The notes beneath the pieces were generated by a model that searched no databases, was not told where the DNA came from, and worked only from the letters and a program-made list of their open reading frames with translations. A stretch of 64,000 nucleotides of DNA from Streptomyces sp. NBC_01723 (lineage in GTDB: Bacteria > Actinomycetota > Actinomycetes > Streptomycetales > Streptomycetaceae), in assembly GCF_036246005.1 (NCBI RefSeq), contig NZ_CP109171.1, positions 6,498,001 through 6,562,000 of the forward strand, read 5' to 3'. Position numbers and translations under genes: made by a program. Each line of letters starts with the position of its first letter. Within the stretch, counting starts at the first letter, position 1. Below are positions 17,071-25,670 of this stretch, in pieces.

Positions 17071-17766
17071 ATGGCAACAGTCCTGTTCATGGTCAGTGGT
17101 GCGACGTACTGGGTGCTGAAGGACGGCACACGATATGCGACGGGCTATTGGGCGGAGGAGTTCGCCAAGCCCTACAAGGCTCTGACGGATGCCGGTCACG
17201 CCGTCGTGGTGGCGACTCCGGGCGGCACGACTCCGAACGTCGACATGATGAGCCTCCGTCCGTCGATGGCGGGCGGGGAGCAAGGTGCCCTGGACCTGGA
17301 GTCCATCATCCGGGACGCCGAAGTGATGCGTCGCCCGCTGAAGCTCTCGGACGTCCGCCTGGAGGACTACGACGCGGTGTACCTGCCGGGTGGGCACGGC
17401 CCGATGTCGGATCTCGCCTTCGACGCCGACGCCGGTCGGCTCCTGACGGCACAACTCGGTTCGGGCGAGCCGTTGTTCATCGTGTGCCATGCGCCCGCCG
17501 CGATGCTGGCGACACGGATCCACGGAGTGTCGCCGTTCGAGGGGTACAAGGTCACGGGTTTCACCAACGACGAGGAAGAGGGCGTGGGCCTGGCTCCCCG
17601 GGCGACCTGGCTCCTGGAGACGGACCTGAAGGACAAGGTCGGTGTCCAGTACAGCCGGGGGCCCGTCTGGGAGCCGTACATGGTCGAGGACAGGAATCTG
17701 GTCACCGGGCAGAACCCGGCCTCCGCCGAGGTGCTGGCCGAGCGAATGCTGAAGATCCTCGCCTGA
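17071..17766 (+). CDS. DJ-1/PfpI-family class I glutamine amidotransferase-like protein
   Basis: The protein has 231 residues. The nucleophile elbow IVCHAPAAM places Cys139 next to His140, and the conserved acid is in YWAEE near residue 29. PGGHGP (about 106-111) is the oxyanion region. The length and EEF...P pattern match the Hsp31/YajL-side members that act as glyoxalase III or chaperones on methylglyoxal-damaged molecules; the exact activity is inferred. A cupin remnant follows after 26 bp. Confidence 0.87.
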   Translation: MATVLFMVSGATYWVLKDGTRYATGYWAEEFAKPYKALTDAGHAVVVATPGGTTPNVDMMSLRPSMAGGEQGALDLESIIRDAEVMRRPLKLSDVRLEDYDAVYLPGGHGPMSDLAFDADAGRLLTAQLGSGEPLFIVCHAPAAMLATRIHGVSPFEGYKVTGFTNDEEEGVGLAPRATWLLETDLKDKVGVQYSRGPVWEPYMVEDRNLVTGQNPASAEVLAERMLKILA

Positions 17767-17792
17767 GCCGTCGCCCGCTGCGCAGGATGACC

Positions 17793-18135
17793 ATGGAATC
17801 CACGAACACCGCCCTGGTCGTGCAGTCCGGCGAAGCGGTCGGCGCACAACTGACCGACGGGGCGTTCGAGTTGCTTGCCGACGGCGGAGCGGTGAGCGCC
17901 AGTCGTCTCACGCTCGTGACCGGGGCGGACGGCGCTCCGCCCCCCAACACCAGCTGTCCCACGAGGTCTTCCACGTGCTGGGTGGGACGATGCTCTTCCG
18001 GCTCGGGGACACTCTGACGACGGTGGGCAAGGGAGGCTCGTCATCATCCCGGCTCACGTCCTTGCAGCCGCACCCGAACGTTCCCGGTCCGACCGGATGA
18101 CCCTGCGCGGCGCGTGGGTTCAGAGCAGCTGCTGA
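17793..18135 (+). pseudogene. decayed cupin-domain gene with two frameshifts
   Basis: The first frame from the ATG at 17793 encodes VVQSGEAVGAQLTDGAFELLADGG up to GADGAPP and then loses sense. One frame over, HQLSHEVFHVLGGTMLFRLGDTLTTVGKGG continues a cupin strand pattern; a third frame then gives LVIIPAHVLAAAPERSRSD. The shifts map to a six-C run at 17940-17945 and to the G-rich 18031-18036, each explained by one lost base. The tail past PAHV looks truncated. A sequencing error at one site is possible but two make decay more likely. Confidence 0.7.
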
Positions 18136-18857
18136 CCGCCGTCGATGTCGTACGTGGCCCCGGTCAGCGCCTCGTTGCGCATGATGTGGAGGGCCAGACC
18201 GGCGACGTCCTCCGGCCCGACCACGCGGCGGATCGGCAGGGTCGACCTCAGTTCCTCCCGCCTCGCCTCGAGGCGATCGCCCAGCAGGGATGCCGAGAGC
18301 GGTGTGTCGACGAAGCCGGCCGCGATGAGGTTCACGCGCACGGGGGCCAGTTCGAGGGCCAGATTGGCGGTGAGGGCGGGGAGCGCCGCGGTGAGCGCCG
18401 CGATCACCGTCCGCCCGACGCCGGGCCGCCTGCCTCCGGTGCCGCCGATGAAGAGCAGCGTTCCCCCGGCTCGGACCTTGTCCTGAGCGTACTTCGCGAT
18501 AGCCAGGGTCATGGCCAGGCGGTCACCGAAGTGACGGCTGGTCTCGCCGATTTCCATCTCGGCCAGCGGCAGATACGACGGCCCGCCGGCCGTGGAGATG
18601 ACGTGATCGACGGGGTGCGGCAGATTCCGGAAGAACGTCCGGACTCCGTCGGGGTCCGTGGCGTCGAACGTGGCCGTACCCAGCGGCTGGATCTGTGCCG
18701 CCGCTCTTTCCAGCCGCTCCGCGTTCCGCCCCGTCATGAACACCTGGCCGCCCTCGGCGCGCACGCGGCGAGCGGTCTCGAAGCCCATACCCGAGCTGCC
18801 ACCGATCACCACGACGACTTGCCCGGCAAGCCCGCCGTCCTTCTGCTCATGGGTCAT
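18120..18857 (-). CDS. SDR-family protein lacking the catalytic Tyr-Lys pair
   Basis: The protein has 245 residues from the ATG at 18857, which follows a perfect GGAGG. The NAD(P)-binding loop GGSSGMG (residues 19-25) and ELAPVRVNLIAAGFVDTP with the C-terminal ATYDIDGGQQLL are standard for short-chain dehydrogenases. However, the expected YxxxK stretch reads VIAALT (151-156), so Tyr is replaced by Ile and Lys by Thr, and the catalytic Ser region reads GGTGG. It may bind nucleotide without the classical reaction. It is convergent with the cupin remnant. Confidence 0.82.
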   Translation of the reverse strand: MTHEQKDGGLAGQVVVVIGGSSGMGFETARRVRAEGGQVFMTGRNAERLERAAAQIQPLGTATFDATDPDGVRTFFRNLPHPVDHVISTAGGPSYLPLAEMEIGETSRHFGDRLAMTLAIAKYAQDKVRAGGTLLFIGGTGGRRPGVGRTVIAALTAALPALTANLALELAPVRVNLIAAGFVDTPLSASLLGDRLEARREELRSTLPIRRVVGPEDVAGLALHIMRNEALTGATYDIDGGQQLL

Positions 18858-19063
18858 CGCAGACCTCCGATCAGGCAGCCGGAACCGTGGACGAGAATAC
18901 CGGGCCGAAGAAATACCCACCATTCGACGCGTTTTGTTTTGGTACTCGTCGCGGCCACGGACGTGGGAACCGATGATGAGGGCGGCGGATGAATTGCCGA
19001 GGCTGCCCCCATGCCTATCCTTGAAGCGAGATGTGACGAGACGGCCGAATTACGGAGTCGTAC

Positions 19064-19606
19064 ATGGCAACAGCCCAGAGATTGTCGGCTCTCGCCGTCG
19101 CACTCGGCGGCGAGCCGCGCATCGAGGAGGGCGACCTGTCACTCGCGCTGGCGGCCGCCGAACTCATCGATCTCACGGAGGCGCAGGCCGTTCTTCTCCA
19201 CGGCGACCGTCTCCTGCCCGCCGCGCGGGTGGGAACCGGCTCCCCGATGCTGATCGAGGCCGCGTCGGAGCTTGTCCGGGACGCCCCCTACGAGACGGTC
19301 GTGGGATGGCTGTGGCGCCGGGGCAGCGGCCTGGCCGGACGCTACCGAGTCGCTGTGGAGGATGCCAGTCACCTCCACCGTCACGCGGCCGAAGCCGTGC
19401 GGGACTGGAACGACCCCGTCCTTGCCCACCTCGCGGCAGCGGCCGGGATGCGTCCGACGCCCCCCGACGACGCTTCCGCGGACCTCGATCACGATCAGGT
19501 CGCCATCCTGGGTGAGGTGCACCAGGCCGTCACGCAACTGGCCGCCGAAAGGCAGCGCAGGTCGATCGAGCGAGGCCCCTTCGAAGGCATCCTGCGCGGT
19601 TTCTGA
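19064..19606 (+). CDS. hypothetical protein, 180 residues
   Basis: I do not recognise a family. The protein is soluble, helical in appearance and rich in Ala, Glu and His (for example HLHRHAAEAVRDW and DLDHDQVAILGEVHQAV). No signal peptide, membrane segment or Cys cluster is present. The ATG at 19064 has GGAG at good distance. It lies 134 bp upstream of the second secY gene on the same strand and might share its transcript. Confidence 0.65.
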   Translation: MATAQRLSALAVALGGEPRIEEGDLSLALAAAELIDLTEAQAVLLHGDRLLPAARVGTGSPMLIEAASELVRDAPYETVVGWLWRRGSGLAGRYRVAVEDASHLHRHAAEAVRDWNDPVLAHLAAAAGMRPTPPDDASADLDHDQVAILGEVHQAVTQLAAERQRRSIERGPFEGILRGF

Positions 19607-19740
19607 CCCCGCCGCCGAACCCGGACGGCCTACCGACGCCACCGGATGGGATCACCAGGACGGGCCGGTCGCGCCCGGTTCGTGCAGCATGACCTCAAGG
19701 AGCCGCGGACCGGCACCTCGGGCTCACAAGAGGAACCATC

Positions 19741-21048
19741 GTGCTGAACGCGTTCGCAAGCGTTTTCAAGACCCCCGACCTCCGCAAAAAGCTGGCATTT
19801 ACTCTGGGCATCATCATCCTGTTCCGTCTCGGCTCCCACGTGCCGATTCCAGGAGTGGACTACCAGAGGGTCCAGAGTTGCGTGGATTCCGTCTCCCAGT
19901 CGAACGGAATCCTCGGGCTGGTCAATCTGTTCAGTGGCGGTGCGCTCCTGCAGATCACGGTGTTCGCTCTCGGGATCCTTCCCTACATCACGGCCAGCAT
20001 CATTCTCCAGCTGCTCACGGCGGTGATTCCGAGGCTGGAGGCGTTGAAGAAGGAAGGCGCCTCCGGCCAGGCCAAAATCACTCAGTACACTCGCTACCTC
20101 ACGGTGGCTCTCGCCGTTCTCCAGGGGACCGGTCTCGTGGCGACCGCCCGTAACGGCGCCCTGTTTCCCAGTTGCCCGGACGCGTCCCGGATCGTTCCGG
20201 ACGACTCCGTCTTCGTCACCGCCGTCATGGTCGTGACCATCACCGCCGGCACGGCATGCGTCATGTGGCTCGGTGAACTCATCACCGAACGGGGTGTCGG
20301 CAACGGCATGTCGATGCTGATCTTCCTCTCCATCGCCTCGACCCTCCCCGGCGCCCTCTGGGCCGTGAAGCAGGAGAGCACCCTTGCCGGAGGCTGGCTC
20401 GCTTTCGGCATCGTCCTGCTGGTGGGGTTCGTGATGGTGGGCCTGGTCGTCTTCGTGGAGCAGGCGCAGCGCCGCATCCCGGTGCAGTACGCCAAGCGCA
20501 TGATCGGCCGTAAGTCGTACGGGGGGACCGCCACCTACATCCCGCTGAAGGTCAACCAGGCCGGCGTGGTCCCCGTCATCTTCGCCTCCTCGCTGCTCTA
20601 CATTCCCGCGCTGATCGCGCAGTTCGCCGGATCCGATTCCGGGTGGTCGACCTGGATCACGAACAACCTGAGCAGAGGGAATCATCCCTACTATGTGGCG
20701 ATCTACTTCCTTCTGATCGTCTTCTTCGCCTTCTTCTACGTATCCATCACTTTCAACCCGGACGAGATCGCGGGGAACATCAAGCAGGCCGGAGGGTTCA
20801 TTCCGGGGATCCGTGCCGGGAAGGCCACCGCGCAGTACCTGGGTTACGTCCTCAACCGCCTCACCTGGCCGGGATCGCTCTATCTCGGTCTGATCGCCCT
20901 CGTTCCGACCGTGGCCCTCGGCAGTTTCGGCAGCGCGAACCAGCTCACGGGGACGAGCATCCTCATCATCGTGAGTGTCGGGCTGGAGACCGTCAAACAG
21001 ATCAGCAGCCAGATCGAGCAGCACCGCTACGAGGGATTCCTGCGCTGA
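19741..21048 (+). CDS. secY: second copy of protein translocase subunit SecY
   Basis: The protein has 435 residues and aligns end to end with housekeeping Streptomyces SecY: KTPDLRKKL, the plug region HVPIPGVDY, LFSGGALLQITVFALGI(L)PYITASIILQLL, RYLTVALAVLQGTGLVATAR, FVEQAQRRIPVQYAKRMIGR and the C-terminal ILIIVSVGLETVKQI. About ten membrane segments are expected. The housekeeping gene lies in the ribosomal protein cluster next to adk; this one stands alone, without ribosomal protein, adk, secE or secA genes. Codon third positions show more A/T than the neighbours. The GTG start follows AGAGGAA. Confidence 0.9.
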   Translation: MLNAFASVFKTPDLRKKLAFTLGIIILFRLGSHVPIPGVDYQRVQSCVDSVSQSNGILGLVNLFSGGALLQITVFALGILPYITASIILQLLTAVIPRLEALKKEGASGQAKITQYTRYLTVALAVLQGTGLVATARNGALFPSCPDASRIVPDDSVFVTAVMVVTITAGTACVMWLGELITERGVGNGMSMLIFLSIASTLPGALWAVKQESTLAGGWLAFGIVLLVGFVMVGLVVFVEQAQRRIPVQYAKRMIGRKSYGGTATYIPLKVNQAGVVPVIFASSLLYIPALIAQFAGSDSGWSTWITNNLSRGNHPYYVAIYFLLIVFFAFFYVSITFNPDEIAGNIKQAGGFIPGIRAGKATAQYLGYVLNRLTWPGSLYLGLIALVPTVALGSFGSANQLTGTSILIIVSVGLETVKQISSQIEQHRYEGFLR

Positions 21049-21075
21049 GCGGCCGGCGACACGATCCGCCCTCTC

Positions 21076-22803
21076 TCACATGTCCAGGACGACATCGCCG
21101 TCCGGCCGGGCGCAGCAGATCAGCACCTCGCCGGTCGCGGGGTACTCCAGCGGGGCCGGGTCGTAGCCGACCGTCCCGGACAGGAGTGCGGTGACGCAGG
21201 TGTGGCACACCCCGGTGCGGCAGGACCAGCGGACCGGGACGTCGCAGGCCTCGGCCAGCTCGAGAAGGCTCCGCCGGCCCGCGGGGTACCGGGTGGCGAG
21301 GCCGCTGCGGGCGAAGGTGACCTGTGGGCCCGTTCCGGGCTCGCCGGCGGGCTGGTGCGGCGCCGCGACCACCTGCGGGGCGATACCGGGGCGGAGGGCC
21401 GGCAGGGCCGAGAAGGCCTCGGTGTGCGTCCGGGCCGGATCGATCCCGGCCGCGTGGAGTGCCTGCCGCATGTCGTCCATGAAGCCCTCGGGCCCGCAGA
21501 CGTAGGCGCTGGCGTCGGCGGGAAGGGAGAGGGCCGTGAGCGCCTCCCTCGTGAGCCGTCCCCGTACGGCGTGGCCGAGTCGGTGGTCCCCGGGTGCGGC
21601 GGAGCTGTAGTAGACGTGCTCATGCCCGTTCGGAAGACCGGTGAGCAGGTCGTGGGCCTCCGCGGCGAGCGGGTGCTCCTCGGGCCGGCGGGCGCCGTGG
21701 ATCCACCAGACCTCACGCTCGCGGTCATGGGCGGCGAGCTCGTGGAGCATGGCCAGCACCGGTGTCAGACCGATTCCGGCCGAGACGAGGACGATCGGCT
21801 CACTGCCGCGGTCGAGCACGAACTCGCCTCGGGGAGCCGCCACGTCGAGGCGGGCACCACGGTGCGTGCGCGTGGTCAGGTAGCCGCTCACCGAGCCTCG
21901 GGGGTCGTGTTTGACGCTGATGCGGTACCGGCCGTCGGCCGAGGTCGAGGACAGTGAGTAGCTGCGCACCGGGGCCGGCTCGGCGAGCGAGGGAAGGCGC
22001 AGCGTGACGTACTGCCCGGCCCGGGCTTCTGGGAGAGGCGACCCGTCGGGCGAGCTGAGATAGAGGGAGGTGACAGAGGCGTTCTCGGGGACCACCTGGT
22101 CCACCAGAAGCTCCCGGAACCCCGACCACCTCGGACTCAAGGCCGCGTCGGGATCTTCGGCGGCGGCCAGCAGGTCACGGAACGAGCCGCGCCAGCCGGG
22201 GCTGAGGGCGGGGATGGACAGGGCGACTCGCAGCGTGCCGACGTCGTGGTCGGGCAGGTACAGCAGGGCATCGGCGTCAGTGACGCTCAGTGACCCCCAT
22301 CCGGTGCGCGTCCTGACGATCGGGTCCCCGGCCCGGATGCGGCCCTCCCGGATCACCCGCATGTAGAAGCCGGGCCGGCGGTGGCTGACCAGCAGAGCCG
22401 GCATCCGCGGCTCCGCGAGCCGCATTCCGACGCGGTAGCAGGTGACCCTGGGCTGGGTGACCTCGAACTCGGCCTCCCCGATGGCGTAGCGATCACCGAT
22501 GCAGACCCGGTCGTCGGGCAGACCGTCGACGGTGAGGTTCTCGCCGAACCGGCCGTAGCCGAAGTCGTCACGGTGGAGGGCCTGCTCCCAGTACCGGTAG
22601 GACTGCACCTGGTACACGAGGACCGCGCGCTGTTCACCCCCGTGTCCCGCCCGGTCGCCCTGCCCGTCGCCGTCGAGATTGAGGCGGCGGGCCGTCACCG
22701 GGCCGGACCGGGGCCTCTTCCACACGCCGGTGTGGACCGTGTCGCCGTGCCAGGCCACGTTCCGCGGCATTCCCACGTTCACCGACAGCAGGGAAGACAC
22801 CAC
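21076..22803 (-). CDS. MOSC domain fused to ferredoxin reductase and 2Fe-2S ferredoxin
   Basis: The protein has about 575 residues from a GTG at 22803 with GGGAG before it. The N-terminal MOSC domain has GENLTVDGL and the conserved Cys in PRVTCYRVG, followed by the YiiM-type three-helix domain (about 170-220). A flavin reductase part follows with the FAD motif RSYSLSS and the pyridine-nucleotide motif SAGIGLTPVLAML, then CGPEGFM. The C-terminal plant-type 2Fe-2S domain has CRTGVCHTC and a later Cys pair in ICCARP. It looks like a self-contained electron chain to a molybdenum-cofactor sulfur/metal site. Confidence 0.87.
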   Translation of the reverse strand: MVSSLLSVNVGMPRNVAWHGDTVHTGVWKRPRSGPVTARRLNLDGDGQGDRAGHGGEQRAVLVYQVQSYRYWEQALHRDDFGYGRFGENLTVDGLPDDRVCIGDRYAIGEAEFEVTQPRVTCYRVGMRLAEPRMPALLVSHRRPGFYMRVIREGRIRAGDPIVRTRTGWGSLSVTDADALLYLPDHDVGTLRVALSIPALSPGWRGSFRDLLAAAEDPDAALSPRWSGFRELLVDQVVPENASVTSLYLSSPDGSPLPEARAGQYVTLRLPSLAEPAPVRSYSLSSTSADGRYRISVKHDPRGSVSGYLTTRTHRGARLDVAAPRGEFVLDRGSEPIVLVSAGIGLTPVLAMLHELAAHDREREVWWIHGARRPEEHPLAAEAHDLLTGLPNGHEHVYYSSAAPGDHRLGHAVRGRLTREALTALSLPADASAYVCGPEGFMDDMRQALHAAGIDPARTHTEAFSALPALRPGIAPQVVAAPHQPAGEPGTGPQVTFARSGLATRYPAGRRSLLELAEACDVPVRWSCRTGVCHTCVTALLSGTVGYDPAPLEYPATGEVLICCARPDGDVVLDM

Positions 22804-23050
22804 GTTGCTCCCATCGGACGCCGGGGACGTCTTCCCTCCAGTGTCGTACTCCGGCCGACGTGATGCCCGGCCGCGTACCCGCCCGCGTGCGTCGTACCCG
22901 ACGACCCGGTGTGAACGCCCGGCCAGGGGGAAGGAGTCGCCCCGGACCAACGGGCCCGGCAGATCCGCCGTCTACACTCGACCGGCGACGGCCCCACCGA
23001 CCGCGGCCGGAGCGGGCAGCTTCTGCCAGACCCGAAGGGCATTCGGCGTT

Positions 23051-24217
23051 TTGATACGCATGGACTCAGTCACCAAGCGGTACCCGGACGGCACCGTGGC
23101 GGTCGACCACCTGTCGCTGGAGATACCCGACCGCGCGATAACCGTCCTCGTCGGACCCTCGGGCTGCGGCAAGACGACGACCCTGCGGATGATCAACAGG
23201 ATGGTCGAGCCCACCGAGGGCACCATCCTTCTCGACGGTGAGGACCTCGGCCGGCAGCCGGTCACCACGCTGCGCCGCTCGATGGGCTACGTCATCCAGA
23301 ACGCCGGGCTCTTCCAGCACCGGACGATCCTCGACAACATCGCGACCGTGCCCCGCATGATCGGCTGGGGCAAGCAGAAGTCCCGGGAACGCGCGGCCGA
23401 GCTGATGGAACGCGTGGGGCTGGACGCCTCCCTGGGCAAGCGCTACCCGTACCAGCTCTCCGGCGGCCAGCAGCAGCGCGTCGGCGTGGCCCGGGCGCTC
23501 GCCGCCGACCCGCCGGTGCTGCTCATGGACGAGCCGTTCTCCGCCGTCGACCCCGTGGTCCGCAAGGGGCTCCAGGACGAACTCCTGCGCATCCAGGACG
23601 AACTGGGCAAGACCATCGTCTTCGTCACGCACGACATCGACGAGGCCATCAAGCTGGGCACCATGGTCGCGGTGATGCGCACCGGCGGCCGGCTCGCGCA
23701 GTTCGCGCCGCCCGCCGAGCTGCTGTCCGACCCCGCGGACGAGTTCGTCGAGGACTTCCTCGGCGCCGACCGCGGCATCCGGCGGCTCTCCTTCTTCCCG
23801 TCCGCGGACCTGGAGCCGACCCGCGACCCGGTCGTGCGCACCGGCGCCACCGAGGCGCCGCCCGCCGCGGCCGACGCGCCCTACCTCCTGGTGACCGACG
23901 CGGACGACAGGCCGCTGGGCTGGGCCCGGCCGGAGGACCTGACCGCCGGCGACGTCGCCCCCGAGCGGCTGCTGTCCCACGGGCGGCCGTTCACGCCCGG
24001 CACGGACTCGCTGCGCGCCGCCCTCGACTGCGCCGTCCTCTCGCCCACCGGCTGGGCGGTCGCCGTGGACGCCGACGGCCGGGTGATCGGGGTCGTCTCC
24101 CAGCAGACCATCGCCGAGGCCATCCGCGCCGCCCACGACGGCACGGCCACCACCCGGGCGTCCGACGCCGGGGCGTCCGGCGCCGGGGCCGCCGATGTCA
24201 CGAAGGTCGCGCCGTGA
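23051..24217 (+). CDS. quaternary-amine ABC importer, ATP-binding subunit (OpuCA/ProV type)
   Basis: The protein has 388 residues from a TTG (LIRMDSVTKRYPDGT); an ATG three codons later is an alternative. It shows Walker A GPSGCGKTT, signature LSGGQQQR, Walker B LLMDEPF, and a His switch in FVTHDIDEA. The C-terminal ~120 residues form a degraded CBS-like part (LLVTDADDRPLGW ... VAVDADGRVIGVVSQQTI), as in OpuCA where it senses ionic strength. It starts a four-gene operon with overlapping stop/start (GTGA) to the permease. The likely substrates are glycine betaine, choline or related osmoprotectants. Confidence 0.9.
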   Translation: MIRMDSVTKRYPDGTVAVDHLSLEIPDRAITVLVGPSGCGKTTTLRMINRMVEPTEGTILLDGEDLGRQPVTTLRRSMGYVIQNAGLFQHRTILDNIATVPRMIGWGKQKSRERAAELMERVGLDASLGKRYPYQLSGGQQQRVGVARALAADPPVLLMDEPFSAVDPVVRKGLQDELLRIQDELGKTIVFVTHDIDEAIKLGTMVAVMRTGGRLAQFAPPAELLSDPADEFVEDFLGADRGIRRLSFFPSADLEPTRDPVVRTGATEAPPAAADAPYLLVTDADDRPLGWARPEDLTAGDVAPERLLSHGRPFTPGTDSLRAALDCAVLSPTGWAVAVDADGRVIGVVSQQTIAEAIRAAHDGTATTRASDAGASGAGAADVTKVAP

Positions 24218-24924
24218 ACGGCTTCTTCGACATCCCGAGCGACCTCGACAACACCTACTTCGGCCTGATCGGCCTGCACCTGCGCGAGGCGCTGCTGCCG
24301 GTGCTGGCCGGACTGCTGGCCGCGCTGCCCGTCGCCCAGCTGTGCGTGCGCTTCCGCTGGCTGTACCCGCCGGTGCTCGGCGTGACCACCGTCTTCTACG
24401 CCGTCCCGTCGCTGGCCGTCTTCGTCGTCCTCATCGACTACACCGGCCAGACCGAGCTGACGGTGATGATCCCGCTGGCCGTGTACAGCCTGGTCGTGCT
24501 GGTCCCGGCGATCGTGGACGGCGTGCGGTCGGTGCCCGAGGAGACCCTGGCCGCGTCGACCGCTATGGGCTTCGGTCCGGCACGGCGTTATCTCCAGGTG
24601 CAGTTGCCGATCGCCGTGCCCGCCATCCTCGCCGGGCTCCGCGTCGCCGTGTCGGCGAGCATCTCGCTGGTCAGCGTCGGTGCCCTGATCGGCAACCAGG
24701 GCGCCCTCGGCAACCTGCTCGCGGACGCCCAGAAGTACGGCCGGCCGGAACTTGCGGTCAACTCCGTCCTGACCACCGCCGTACTGGCCGTTCTGTGCGA
24801 CGCCGTGCTCGTCCTGATCCGGAACCTGCTGACCCCGTGGATGCCGCGCGGCAAGGGCCGGCGCCCCAAGGAGTCCGCCGCCCGGCGGGAACTGCCCGAG
24901 CCGAGGGAGGCGTCGGCCCGGTGA
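24214..24924 (+). CDS. quaternary-amine ABC importer, permease 1
   Basis: The protein has 236 residues, about five or six membrane segments and the cytoplasmic EAA-type loop AASTAMGFGPARRYLQVQLPIAVPAILAG. A GTG start overlaps the ATPase stop by 4 bp. It resembles OpuCB/OpuCD permeases. A charged C-terminal tail (RGKGRRPKESAARREL) is cytoplasmic. It forms the membrane channel with the next gene product. Confidence 0.9.
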   Translation: MNGFFDIPSDLDNTYFGLIGLHLREALLPVLAGLLAALPVAQLCVRFRWLYPPVLGVTTVFYAVPSLAVFVVLIDYTGQTELTVMIPLAVYSLVVLVPAIVDGVRSVPEETLAASTAMGFGPARRYLQVQLPIAVPAILAGLRVAVSASISLVSVGALIGNQGALGNLLADAQKYGRPELAVNSVLTTAVLAVLCDAVLVLIRNLLTPWMPRGKGRRPKESAARRELPEPREASAR

Positions 24925-25586
24925 ACGTACTCAACTTCGTCAACGCCTTCTTCAGCGACAGCGCCCACTGGCACGGCTACGACGGCATCCCGCAGCGCCT
25001 GCTGGAACACGTCCAGTACACGCTGATGGCCCTCGGCCTCGCCACCGCGATCGGCCTGCCCGTCGGGCTGCTGACCGGGCACACCGGGCGCGGCGGCAAC
25101 GCCGTCGCGTTCGTCGCCACCGCCGCCCGCGCGCTGCCCAGCTTCGGTCTGCTGGTGCTGATCGCCGTCGTGGTCGGCATCGGCCTGCTGCCCGTGATGG
25201 TCCCGCTCGTCATCCTCGCGATCCCGCCGATCCTGGTGACCACCTACGAGGCGGTCCGCTCCGTCGACCCTTCACCCGTGGACGCCGCGCGCGGCATGGG
25301 CATGCACGAGTCGAGCATCCTGTTCCGGGTGGAACTGCCCGTCGCGCTGCCGCTCGTCCTCAGCGGACTGCGCTCCGCCGCCATCCAGGTCGTGTCGACG
25401 GCGACCATCGCGGCGTACGTCTCCCTCGGCGGGATCGGCCGGTACATCATCGACGGCCTCTACCAGCGCGACTACGAGAAGGTGGTCGGCGGCGCCACCC
25501 TGGTCGCCCTCCTGGCGCTGGTCACGCTCGCGGCGTTCTGGGCGGCGGGACGGCTGGCGGTGTCGCCGGGCGTGCGGCGGCGCTGA
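24921..25586 (+). CDS. quaternary-amine ABC importer, permease 2
   Basis: The protein has 221 residues with about six membrane segments. The EAA-like loop is VDAARGMGMHESSILFRVELPVALPLVLSG, and ISLGGIGRYIIDG-like residues (VSLGGIGRYIIDG) near the C-terminus match OpuC-type permeases. A GTG start overlaps the previous stop by 4 bp, so both permeases are made in equal amounts. Confidence 0.9.
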   Translation: MNVLNFVNAFFSDSAHWHGYDGIPQRLLEHVQYTLMALGLATAIGLPVGLLTGHTGRGGNAVAFVATAARALPSFGLLVLIAVVVGIGLLPVMVPLVILAIPPILVTTYEAVRSVDPSPVDAARGMGMHESSILFRVELPVALPLVLSGLRSAAIQVVSTATIAAYVSLGGIGRYIIDGLYQRDYEKVVGGATLVALLALVTLAAFWAAGRLAVSPGVRRR

Positions 25587-25670
25587 GAGGCGACGGCTGT
25601 GACCCCCGTAAAAGAAACCGTAACCAGGCCGTTCTTGACTGACCGACATGTGGCTCGTTTGGATCGATGG

